Shown: positions 1 to 5,542 of the stretch, piece by piece
Layout of the letters: every line of letters begins with the position of its first letter
Position numbering within the stretch: position 1 is the first letter of the stretch
Origin: Lachnospiraceae bacterium
GTDB lineage: Bacteria; Bacillota_A; Clostridia; Lachnospirales; Lachnospiraceae
DNA: 5,542 nucleotides
Direction: 5' to 3'
NCBI GenBank assembly: GCA_017960415.1
Contig: JAGCZE010000487.1
Span: 1-5,542, forward strand
Notes under the pieces: generated by a model
Database searches by the model: none
Told to the model about the DNA's origin: nothing
Seen by the model: only the letters and a program-made list of their open reading frames with translations
Translations under genes and position numbers: made by a program

Positions 1-1740
1 CTGACATTTTCGAAAGATGCCGAAACCGGTATTTATCTTGCATGCAATCAGTCATTTGCCGAATATGCGCATAAAGACGATCCCGAAGGTGTTATCGGAT
101 TGACCGACGCACAGATTTTTGATGCCGAGACAGCGAAACATTTCGTGGAAGACGACCGCATGGCTCTTTCCATGGATGAACCCTATATTTTCTTTGAAGA
201 TGTTCCCGATGCCGCCGGCAATCAGAGACAGTTCCAGACCACAAAGCTGAAATATATCGACTCTGCAGGAAGACTGTGTACCCTCGGAATGTGTCAGGAT
301 GTTACCGATTTGGTTCGTATCCAGCGCGAGAACGCCCTTACCAAAGAGGCTTATGAAAAGTCAAAGAATTCAGAGATAATACTGACGCATATAACGCAGA
401 CTCTTGCCCACGGATATGCCGATCTGTTCTATGTTAATATTGAGAACGGTGACTTTATCGAATACAGAAACGACAATGAATCGGGAACACTCGTTGAAGC
501 CCGCCGCGGTAAAGCGTTCTTTGAATCATGCAAACGCGAGGCTCTTCAGTATGTATATCGGGATGATGTTGAAGAATTCCTCAATAATATCAATAAAGAT
601 AATCTTGTTGAGCAATTGGAGAAAAATAAGATCTTCAATATGACTTATCGCATCATTACCAAAAAGGGCAATATGTTTGTAAACATGAAAATTACCCGTA
701 TGGAAGATGATGAGGATTATATCATTATCGGTATAAGTGACATAGATGAAGAAATGAAACGCCGGCATGCAGAAGAACGTATTAATGAAGAAAGGATTGT
801 ATATAACCGCCTGCAAGCTCTGGTAGGGGATTTCCTGTGTGTTTATACAGTTGAACCCGATACGGGCAAATTCCGTGAATTCAGCGCGACTGACGGATTG
901 AACTGTCTTGATCTGCCGAGGGAAGGAGATGACTTCTTCGGCAAATCCGCCGAACAGATAAAGAAAATGATCTATCGTGACGATCTCAAGCGATTTAACG
1001 ATATTTTCACGAAAGAAAGGGTTTTGTCAGACGTCAGAAAGAATGGCATATTTGCAATGAACAACCGTCTTGTGATCGACGGTAATCCCAGATATGTCCA
1101 GCTGAAAGCCGCAATGGTCGAAGAAAGCGAGGGAGCGCGTTTGATAGTAGGCATCAGTGATATCGATGCGTTGATCAGGCAGGAAGAAGATTATGAAAAA
1201 CGTCTGTCATTGGCACAGACAAAAGCGAATATAGATGCGCTGACCGGAGTCAAGACCAAGCACGCTTATTTGGATGAAGAAGATAAACTGAATAAGCGGA
1301 TCATAGACGGAAAGGATCCCAAATTTGCGATCGTGATACTTGATGTCAACGATCTGAAGAAGATCAATGATTCCGAAGGACATCAGGCCGGCGATCAATA
1401 TATTAAGAATGCATGTAAGCTGATCTGCAATACTTTTAAGCGCAGTCCGGTATTCAGGGTTGGCGGAGATGAATTTACCGTTGTTGTCCAGGGCGTAGAT
1501 TATTCCAAGATAGATGATCTGATTGACAGGATCACGCGCCACAACCTCGAAGCAACCCAAAACGGCGGTATAGTTGTGGCATGCGGTATGTCGAAATATG
1601 AAAATGATAAAAGCGTTTCAGCTGTTTTCTATCGTGCAGACCAGAAGATGTACGAGAACAAGAATATACTGAAATCAATGAGCGGGAACCATGCCAACTC
1701 ATACGGCGCGGATGATACTCATGATGACAATGATCGCTGA
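1..1740 (+). CDS. PAS-PAS-PAS-GGDEF diguanylate cyclase, 5' end outside window
   Basis: This is the C-terminal 579 residues of a signalling protein predicted to make cyclic di-GMP from two GTP. The frame is open from base 1, and the first codons already read as a PAS domain (TGIYLACNQSFAEYA), so the start lies upstream. Counting codons from base 1: PAS-like domain 1 to about 113, ending QDVTDL; a second about 138-248, ending GISDID; a third about 278-389, ending GISDID again; GGDEF domain about 409-555. The GGDEF motif is intact at 1462-1476 (RVGGDEF), and the metal and substrate motifs are present (LDVND, KKIND, GHQAGD). The RxxD product-inhibition site expected five residues before GGDEF is absent (FKRS). 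No EAL domain follows and no membrane segment is visible in this part; the missing N-terminus could hold more. What the PAS domains sense is unknown. Cyclase activity is inferred from the motifs. Confidence 0.93.
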   Translation: MTFSKDAETGIYLACNQSFAEYAHKDDPEGVIGLTDAQIFDAETAKHFVEDDRMALSMDEPYIFFEDVPDAAGNQRQFQTTKLKYIDSAGRLCTLGMCQDVTDLVRIQRENALTKEAYEKSKNSEIILTHITQTLAHGYADLFYVNIENGDFIEYRNDNESGTLVEARRGKAFFESCKREALQYVYRDDVEEFLNNINKDNLVEQLEKNKIFNMTYRIITKKGNMFVNMKITRMEDDEDYIIIGISDIDEEMKRRHAEERINEERIVYNRLQALVGDFLCVYTVEPDTGKFREFSATDGLNCLDLPREGDDFFGKSAEQIKKMIYRDDLKRFNDIFTKERVLSDVRKNGIFAMNNRLVIDGNPRYVQLKAAMVEESEGARLIVGISDIDALIRQEEDYEKRLSLAQTKANIDALTGVKTKHAYLDEEDKLNKRIIDGKDPKFAIVILDVNDLKKINDSEGHQAGDQYIKNACKLICNTFKRSPVFRVGGDEFTVVVQGVDYSKIDDLIDRITRHNLEATQNGGIVVACGMSKYENDKSVSAVFYRADQKMYENKNILKSMSGNHANSYGADDTHDDNDR

Positions 1741-1786
1741 AAAATTTAATAATGAGAAATATTGATTTAAAGGAGAAATATCTGTT

Positions 1787-2887
1787 ATGAAACTAGGAAT
1801 CGTCGGTCTTCCCAATGTTGGGAAGAGCACATTGTTCAATTCGTTGACAAAAGCGGGAGCGGAATCCGCCAATTATCCGTTCTGCACTATCGATCCCAAC
1901 GTGGGTGTTGTTGCGGTACCGGATGAAAGGCTGAAAGTATTGACCGACATGTACAATTCGAAATCAACAGTCCCCGCTGTTATCGAATTTGTTGATATCG
2001 CAGGTCTTGTAAAAGGCGCTTCGAAAGGAGAAGGTCTCGGAAACCAGTTCCTGTCACATATTCGCGAGGTTGATGCGATAGTTCATGTTGTAAGATGCTT
2101 CGAGGATTCCAATATCATTCATGTAGAAGGAAGCGTGGATCCGGCCAGGGATATTGAGACCATCGATCTTGAACTCATATTTGCCGACCTCGATACAGTA
2201 GAAAAACGTATCGCCAAGGGCGCCAAAGCCGCTGCAGGCGGCAATAAAGGACTTGCAAAGGAAGTCGAAGTCCTGAAGAAACTTCAGGCCCTGCTTGAAG
2301 CCGGCAAGCCCGCCAGAGCATATGAAGCCGTTGACGAGGACGAGCAGGAGCTGATCGACAGCTTCTGGCTGCTTACTTCGAAGCCTGTTATATATGCTGC
2401 GAATGTAAATGAGGATGACCTTGCAGACGACGGAGCTTCAAATCCTCATGTTGCCGCAGTACGCAAGATTGCCGCAGAGCAGGGGAATGGTGTATTTGTA
2501 GTCTGCGCCGAGATAGAGCAGGAACTTGCGGAACTGTCTGAGGAAGATAAAAAGGCCTTCCTTGATGACATGGGCGTAAAGAGCTCGGGTCTTGAAAAGC
2601 TGATCGTAGCCAGCTACGACCTGCTTGGTCTCATGAGCTACCTGACAGCAGGAGAGAAGGAAACCAGGGCATGGACCATAAAGAAAGGCACAAAGGCGCC
2701 TCAGGCTGCCGGCAAGATCCATTCTGATTTTGAGAGAGGCTTTATACGCGCCGAGATAGTCAGCTATGACCAGCTGATCGCATGCGGTTCGTTCAATGCC
2801 GCAAAGGAAAAGGGACTCGTTCGTTCCGAGGGTAAGGATTATGTAATGCAGGACGGAGACGTTGTTCTGTTCAGGTTTAACGTTTGA
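1787..2887 (+). CDS. ychF: YchF/OLA1-family ribosome-binding ATPase
   Basis: This is a complete 366-residue member of the Obg-related YchF family, matching the usual length of about 363-367. Motifs in order: P-loop GLPNVGKST (residues 7-15), switch I around FCTIDPN (32-38), G3 DIAGL (70-74) with leucine in place of the catalytic glutamine, His112 in NIIHV matching the E. coli catalytic histidine, a helical insertion about 125-195, NVNE (206-209) where true GTPases have NKxD, CAE (240-242), and a C-terminal TGS domain about 283-366 ending in DGDVVLFRFNV. The NxxE motif is the family's known basis for preferring ATP over GTP. Family members bind ribosomes and are tied to stress responses; the exact role is unsettled. 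The ATG is supported by AAAGGAG at 1769-1775. lgt follows after 18 bp, so the two are probably cotranscribed. Confidence 0.97.
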   Translation: MKLGIVGLPNVGKSTLFNSLTKAGAESANYPFCTIDPNVGVVAVPDERLKVLTDMYNSKSTVPAVIEFVDIAGLVKGASKGEGLGNQFLSHIREVDAIVHVVRCFEDSNIIHVEGSVDPARDIETIDLELIFADLDTVEKRIAKGAKAAAGGNKGLAKEVEVLKKLQALLEAGKPARAYEAVDEDEQELIDSFWLLTSKPVIYAANVNEDDLADDGASNPHVAAVRKIAAEQGNGVFVVCAEIEQELAELSEEDKKAFLDDMGVKSSGLEKLIVASYDLLGLMSYLTAGEKETRAWTIKKGTKAPQAAGKIHSDFERGFIRAEIVSYDQLIACGSFNAAKEKGLVRSEGKDYVMQDGDVVLFRFNV

Positions 2888-2905
2888 CAGGAAAGAGGAA
2901 GTTTT

Positions 2906-3883
2906 ATGTTTTCATGGTGGAATAACCAATATGGTATCAATTTTCCGAATATAGGAATTCATCTGGGAAAGGTACCGAGAGGAATTACTATAGGGAATTT
3001 TAATATTGCTTTTTACGGTATCATCATTGCCTGCGGCATGGTCGGAGGCCTGTTGCTGGCGAGATGGCAGGCGAAGAGGAGCGGACAGGATCCTGAGCTT
3101 TATTCCGATTTTGCTCTTATTGCGATCCCCTGTTCCGTGATTGGCGCAAGATTGTACTCTGTAGCTTTTGAATGGGATGATTACAAGAACAATCTTCTTC
3201 AGATATTTAATTTAAGAAACGGCGGTCTTGCGATCTACGGAGGCGTGATCGTCGCATTTCTGAGTGTATTCATCTATGCGAAGGTTAAAAAGATCAATTC
3301 GTTTGTTCTGCTGGATACAGGCATAGTCGGACTGATCTTGGGACAGCTTGTCGGAAGATGGGGGAATTTCTTTAACAGGGAATGTTTCGGAAAATATACC
3401 AACAGTCTTTTTGCAATGCAGATACCGGTGGTTGAACCCTCTTTAAGCAATTACTTCAAGCCCGAGATCGTGTCGGATGTAAAGCTTGCCCAGATATATA
3501 CCGGAAGAGAAAGAGCACTTGAAAGCATTATGGAGATCAGAAATAATCTGGTTGCCGGCGCTGACGGAATGACATATGTCCAGGTGCAGCCCACATTCCT
3601 GTATGAATCGCTGTGGAATCTGGCATTACTGATCATCCTGATCATTTACTGGAAACACAAGAAGTTTGACGGAGAGATCGGTCTGCTGTATCTTTTTGGC
3701 TACGGACTCGGCCGCCTGTGGATTGAAGGCCTCAGGACCGACCAGCTGTTCCTGTGGAATACAGGTCTGGCGGTTTCCCAGGTGCTCAGCGGAGTACTTG
3801 TGATCGTATCCCTCGGCCTGATCATATTCTTCAGACTCCGGGCAAAAAAACTCGGGACGAAACCGACATACTGCGATTACTAA
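2906..3883 (+). CDS. lgt: Prolipoprotein diacylglyceryl transferase
   Basis: Lgt moves a diacylglyceryl group from phosphatidylglycerol onto the lipobox cysteine of prelipoproteins, the first step of lipoprotein maturation, in the cytoplasmic membrane. The 325-residue protein has about seven hydrophobic segments (roughly 31-52, 68-88, 107-126, 133-150, 231-248, 256-272, 288-310). The Lgt signature is clear: GRWGNFFNRECFG at 150-162. Also seen are Tyr37 in the first membrane segment, LAIYGG at 109-113, PTFLYES at 229-235, and Arg270/Glu274/Arg277 in GRLWIEGLR. Tyr111 stands where E. coli has His103, as is common in Firmicutes. Gln228 precedes the PTFLYE motif, where histidine is usual. A stretch of about 55 residues (170-225) between the signature and this motif makes it longer than the E. 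coli enzyme. The ATG follows a purine-rich AGGAAAGAGGAAG site at 2889-2901. It ends in tandem TAA codons. Confidence 0.97.
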   Translation: MFSWWNNQYGINFPNIGIHLGKVPRGITIGNFNIAFYGIIIACGMVGGLLLARWQAKRSGQDPELYSDFALIAIPCSVIGARLYSVAFEWDDYKNNLLQIFNLRNGGLAIYGGVIVAFLSVFIYAKVKKINSFVLLDTGIVGLILGQLVGRWGNFFNRECFGKYTNSLFAMQIPVVEPSLSNYFKPEIVSDVKLAQIYTGRERALESIMEIRNNLVAGADGMTYVQVQPTFLYESLWNLALLIILIIYWKHKKFDGEIGLLYLFGYGLGRLWIEGLRTDQLFLWNTGLAVSQVLSGVLVIVSLGLIIFFRLRAKKLGTKPTYCDY

Positions 3884-3917
3884 TAAGTGTCGGGGAGTAT
3901 TAATATATAAGCCACTA

Positions 3918-3946
3918 AGATTGTCCGAATGTTTTTCAGACAATCT
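3918..3946. repeat. Short inverted repeat between lgt and the long hairpin
   Basis: AGATTGTC (3918-3925) and GACAATCT (3939-3946) are perfect 8-bp arms. Inside them is one mismatch (C3926 opposite A3938), three more pairs (GAA 3927-3929 with TTC 3935-3937), and a 5-nt loop TGTTT. Read on the minus strand the mismatch becomes a G-U pair, giving a continuous 12-pair stem. No run of T follows on either strand, so it is not a textbook intrinsic terminator, although its place between convergent operons (35 bp after the lgt stop, 128 bp past the stop of the minus-strand operon) makes a role in 3'-end formation plausible. Confidence 0.6.
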
Positions 3947-3970
3947 GATTCGCGACCGCTGCATTTATCA

Positions 3971-4049
3971 GGCTCGTGATGCACGTATGGCAGGTCGGAT
4001 TACATTGACTTGGTCAGTAAGACGACCTGCCATATGTGCAGACAGAGCC
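3971..4049 (+). repeat. 79-nt long imperfect hairpin, candidate structured RNA or palindromic repeat
   Basis: The arms pair in strict register. GGCTC (3971-3975) pairs with GAGCC (4045-4049). A 4x4 internal loop follows (GTGA 3976-3979 against GACA 4041-4044). An 18-pair stem (3980-3997 with 4023-4040) has a single G-T pair, G3985 with T4035. Then GA (3998-3999) faces GA (4021-4022), TTAC pairs with GTAA, a 2-nt bulge (AT) follows, and TGAC/GTCA close a TTG loop. In plus-strand RNA the G-T is a wobble pair and the facing GA dinucleotides can form tandem G-A pairs; in minus-strand RNA they become C-A and U-C mismatches. I therefore favour plus-strand transcription, 87 nt beyond lgt. There is no T-tract after it. 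It does not match a tRNA or any riboswitch I know. The base pairing is directly seen; function is inference. Confidence 0.7.
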
Positions 4050-4073
4050 GTCACTTGGCTGGATCTTCGGCCC

Positions 4074-4481
4074 TTAGTATTTGAACGTATAGCTGCCTTC
4101 GTGTGCCTCGGTTGACAGCTTTATTTTGACTTTTCCGTCTGCTGGGACTTCAAAAGTTTCATTTGTAGAAATTGTTTTGTCGAAGATTACTTTATCGTCA
4201 GAAGTCTGAATTATCTCTACATGAAGCTCACCCGATTCGGTTGTTATTTCGCAGTGGATTGCTGTTGAGTCATCTGACGGTTTAAGTTTGTGAGAGAAGT
4301 TTCCTGTGATCTTTACATAACGGCCTTCATAAGTATGAAAGGTGCTGTTGCCGATATATCCGTATTGCATCCCGGAATTTTCGGATCCAAAGCCGAATAT
4401 TTTTAAGATTATCAGCAGTACAAGGATTGCTGCCATCACCGGGATCGCTATTTTCATATTAATATTCATTTTCGTTCTCAT
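4074..4481 (-). CDS. Small membrane-anchored protein with predicted extracytoplasmic beta domain
   Basis: I do not recognise a named family for this 135-residue protein. It has a short basic N-terminus, one strong hydrophobic segment (about 10-29, IAIPVMAAILVLLIILKIFG), a Gly/Ser/Asn linker, and a domain of about 95 residues with alternating strand-like stretches (YVKITGNF, ELHVEIIQ, KVIFDKTI, KVKIKL) ending in HEGSYTFKY. There is no lipobox cysteine after the hydrophobic segment, so it is an N-terminal anchor or possibly an ordinary signal peptide, not an Lgt substrate. The basic N-terminus predicts the domain lies outside the membrane. The start at 4481 has an ideal GGAGGA site (4489-4494, 7 nt before the ATG), formed by the last codons of the upstream gene. 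It is the last gene of the operon, 3 bp after the DUF2812 gene. Small beta-rich secreted proteins commonly accompany such regulators; the role here is unknown. Confidence 0.85.
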   Translation of the reverse strand: MRTKMNINMKIAIPVMAAILVLLIILKIFGFGSENSGMQYGYIGNSTFHTYEGRYVKITGNFSHKLKPSDDSTAIHCEITTESGELHVEIIQTSDDKVIFDKTISTNETFEVPADGKVKIKLSTEAHEGSYTFKY

Positions 4482-4484
4482 TTC

Positions 4485-5084
4485 TTATTCCTCCACTTCA
4501 CTTTCTTTTTTTATCTTATTGATCTTTAATGCATTTATTATGATCGGTATCGCGCAGATTACGGCAAATGCACCGAACAACACAACCGGAACAATGTGCG
4601 GCCATGCGAGTATCAGCATGACCAGCATGAAAAATACAGCGAAATACCAGGGATAACTCAGCCTTCGGTAATACTCGGCAAGGTCGTCCTTGTCCGTATG
4701 AAGTTCAAATGGATTTCCGTCATTTTCCTTCTCGACAATCAGCAGTTCTTTATTATATGTAGTACTGTTCGTGGATATCTTTCCGCCTTTATTGGCCCAG
4801 GGACGGACAGATACTTTATACAGCGAATAGTCCAGATTGATATTCTTGAAAAATACTTTGTATCCCAGGTCTTCAAGGAATTCTTTGTAGTTTTGCTCTT
4901 CTTCAAAAGATCTGTCACCGACATATTCGACAGCATACCGGTAGGCTCCAGGGGTACATTCTTCAAATTCATATTTGAGTTTTCCTGTTTTAATCAGCCG
5001 ATAGCCCTTGTCGGACATGGAATTCAGCCATTTGGCCTGAAGATCCGTAAAACCCGCGAAATATTTCAATTTTACGATATTCAT
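4485..5084 (-). CDS. DUF2812 domain-containing membrane protein
   Basis: This 199-residue protein matches the DUF2812 pattern by eye: an N-terminal soluble region (about 1-95) with QAKWLNSMSDKGYRLIK, then KLKYEFEECTPGAYRYAVEYV, a FLEDLGYKVFF segment and an aromatic, basic SLYKVSVRPW. A polar region (96-140) follows, then two hydrophobic segments (about 146-161 and 165-183) and a highly charged tail (KINKIKKESEVEE). This predicts a cytoplasmic domain held to the membrane by a hairpin, with both ends inside. No enzyme motif is visible. DUF2812 genes are often found beside PadR regulators, as here. The ATG overlaps the padR-like stop by 4 bp (ATGA, 5081-5084) and has a GGAGGA site at 5090-5095, so translation is likely coupled. 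The biochemical function of the family is not established. A role as a membrane-side sensor or partner for the regulator is only an inference. Confidence 0.88.
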   Translation of the reverse strand: MNIVKLKYFAGFTDLQAKWLNSMSDKGYRLIKTGKLKYEFEECTPGAYRYAVEYVGDRSFEEEQNYKEFLEDLGYKVFFKNINLDYSLYKVSVRPWANKGGKISTNSTTYNKELLIVEKENDGNPFELHTDKDDLAEYYRRLSYPWYFAVFFMLVMLILAWPHIVPVVLFGAFAVICAIPIIINALKINKIKKESEVEE

Positions 5085-5404
5085 ACTGTTCCTCCGATGA
5101 TACCGGCCGCAATTCCGGTAAGTTCCTTAAGGCGTTCAAGTTCTTTCTCGGCAATCTTTCGTCCTTCCGAAGTAATACAGTATTCTTTGGTCCTTCCTCC
5201 GGAATCACCGTAAGGTTCGATCCAACCTTTCTCGGTGAGGGTATTGATCGCACCGTACAGCGAACCAGCCCCCAAAACCAGACGCCCATCAGTCTTTTCC
5301 TCAATAAACTGCATGATCGCATAACCATGTTTAGGCGTGTAAAGGGAAAGTAAAATAAAGAAAGTAACCTCAGTAAGGGCGCCACCTTTCACATTGTCTT
5401 TCAT
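5081..5404 (-). CDS. PadR-family winged-helix transcriptional regulator
   Basis: This is a 107-residue DNA-binding repressor-type protein of the PadR family. The winged helix-turn-helix runs from about 9 to 80: GALTEVTFFILLSLYTPKHGYAI is the first helix pair; GAGSLYGAINTLTEKGWI (45-62) carries the family's G-(T/S)-L-Y recognition-helix signature; GGRTKEYCITSEGRK (69-83) is the wing and the typical T-x-x-G-R turn. Only one further helix (about 83-101) is present, as in the short PadR subclass, where it mediates dimerisation. The ATG at 5404 is preceded by AGAAAGGAT (5 nt spacing). It is the first gene of a three-gene operon and overlaps the DUF2812 gene by 4 bp. Repeats across the promoter just upstream suggest it represses its own operon. 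The inducing ligand or signal cannot be read from the sequence. Confidence 0.95.
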   Translation of the reverse strand: MKDNVKGGALTEVTFFILLSLYTPKHGYAIMQFIEEKTDGRLVLGAGSLYGAINTLTEKGWIEPYGDSGGRTKEYCITSEGRKIAEKELERLKELTGIAAGIIGGTV

Positions 5405-5437
5405 AAAAATCCTTTCTGGTTTTATTACACTAAATGA

Positions 5438-5471
5438 TATATCACTATTCGTAATATATCACTAAACGTAA
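5438..5471. promoter_or_regulatory. Two adjacent 17-bp direct repeats, probable PadR operator
   Basis: TATATCACTATTCGTAA (5438-5454) is followed directly by TATATCACTAAACGTAA (5455-5471); 15 of 17 bases agree. Each copy contains a palindromic or near-palindromic core: TGATATATCA at 5435-5444 and TAATATATCA at 5452-5461. A weaker third match lies at 5423-5439 (12 of 17). Together they cover the -10 box, part of the spacer and the expected start site, as a repressor site would. That PadR binds here is inference from position and symmetry. Confidence 0.65.
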
Positions 5472-5481
5472 TATGCGTCAA
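5453..5481 (-). promoter_or_regulatory. Sigma-A-type promoter of the PadR operon
   Basis: On the minus strand TTGACG (5481-5476) is followed after exactly 17 bp by TATATT (5458-5453), matching the -35 and -10 consensus at 5/6 positions each. A start near 5446 would give a leader of about 42 nt before the ATG at 5404. Just upstream, 5482-5502 is A-rich on this strand and could act as an UP element. No competing promoter of similar quality is seen in 5405-5542. Confidence 0.75.
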
Positions 5482-5542
5482 GATGTTTTTGTTTTATTTG
5501 AGAGGTAAATCATTATTGGTATTTATTTACGTTTTCAAAATA

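Noticed and set aside
100..102. TTG as the start codon of the PAS-GGDEF protein
   Set aside because: The frame is open to base 1 and the 33 codons before it encode a good PAS segment, so the gene starts upstream of the window.
1207..1560. 117-codon minus-strand ORF
   Set aside because: It is antisense to the GGDEF domain, whose motifs are intact on the plus strand.
4005..4036. Plus-strand promoter inside the long hairpin (TTGACT with a -10 near CATATG)
   Set aside because: The -35 is good but the -10 matches only about 3 of 6 bases, and these bases are explained by the hairpin stems.
3921..4115. 64-codon plus-strand ORF in the convergent spacer
   Set aside because: It begins with TTG and lacks a ribosome site, its composition is not protein-like, and it runs through both inverted repeats into the end of the minus-strand gene.
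4596..5213. 205-codon plus-strand ORF
   Set aside because: It lies antisense across the DUF2812 and PadR genes, which have clear ribosome sites and family motifs. It is a shadow frame.
4990..5385. 131-codon minus-strand ORF overlapping the PadR gene in another frame
   Set aside because: The frame with PadR motifs and a ribosome site is the other one. This frame shows no family features.
5438..5471. CRISPR-like repeats
   Set aside because: There are only two adjacent copies with no spacer between them, and their position over a promoter fits an operator.
5489..5542. Divergent plus-strand promoter or gene start at the right edge (TTGTTT; AGAGG then TTG at 5516)
   Set aside because: The boxes are weak, the region is A/T-rich, and only nine codons are visible before the window ends. 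A small 6-bp inverted repeat (5505-5510 with 5525-5530) is also within chance expectation.

Overview
The window looks like a piece of a Firmicutes chromosome, most likely a Clostridia member of the Lachnospiraceae (Butyrivibrio-like). The reasons are the style of the PAS-GGDEF protein, a clostridial-type Lgt with a tyrosine in the usual histidine position, strong GGAGG ribosome binding sites, and a PadR-DUF2812 gene pair. This assignment is inferred from protein style; no marker gene is present. There are six protein genes and no RNA gene, insertion sequence or CRISPR array that I can recognise.

Plus strand, 1-3883: the 3' part of a PAS-PAS-PAS-GGDEF diguanylate cyclase whose start lies left of the window, then ychF (ribosome-associated P-loop ATPase), then lgt (prolipoprotein diacylglyceryl transferase). 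The gaps are 46 and 18 bp with no visible terminator, so ychF and lgt are probably cotranscribed and may be reached by readthrough from the cyclase gene.

Convergent spacer, 3884-4073: about 190 bp with no credible gene but two inverted repeats. The larger, 3971-4049, folds into a 79-nt hairpin with symmetric arms. Its departures from perfect pairing (one G-T pair and two places with facing GA dinucleotides) are all better tolerated in RNA copied from the plus strand. It is the most unusual non-coding structure here. The smaller, 3918-3946, sits between lgt and that hairpin.

Minus strand, 5404 to 4074: a compact three-gene operon of a short PadR-type regulator, a DUF2812 protein with two C-terminal membrane segments, and a small membrane-anchored protein with a predicted beta-rich outer domain. 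The first two overlap by ATGA and the last two are 3 bp apart, so translation is probably coupled. Upstream lies a good sigma-A-type promoter (TTGACG, 17 bp, TATATT) overlapped by two adjacent 17-bp direct repeats that look like the PadR operator. The layout suggests a self-regulated membrane or envelope module whose signal and output are unknown.
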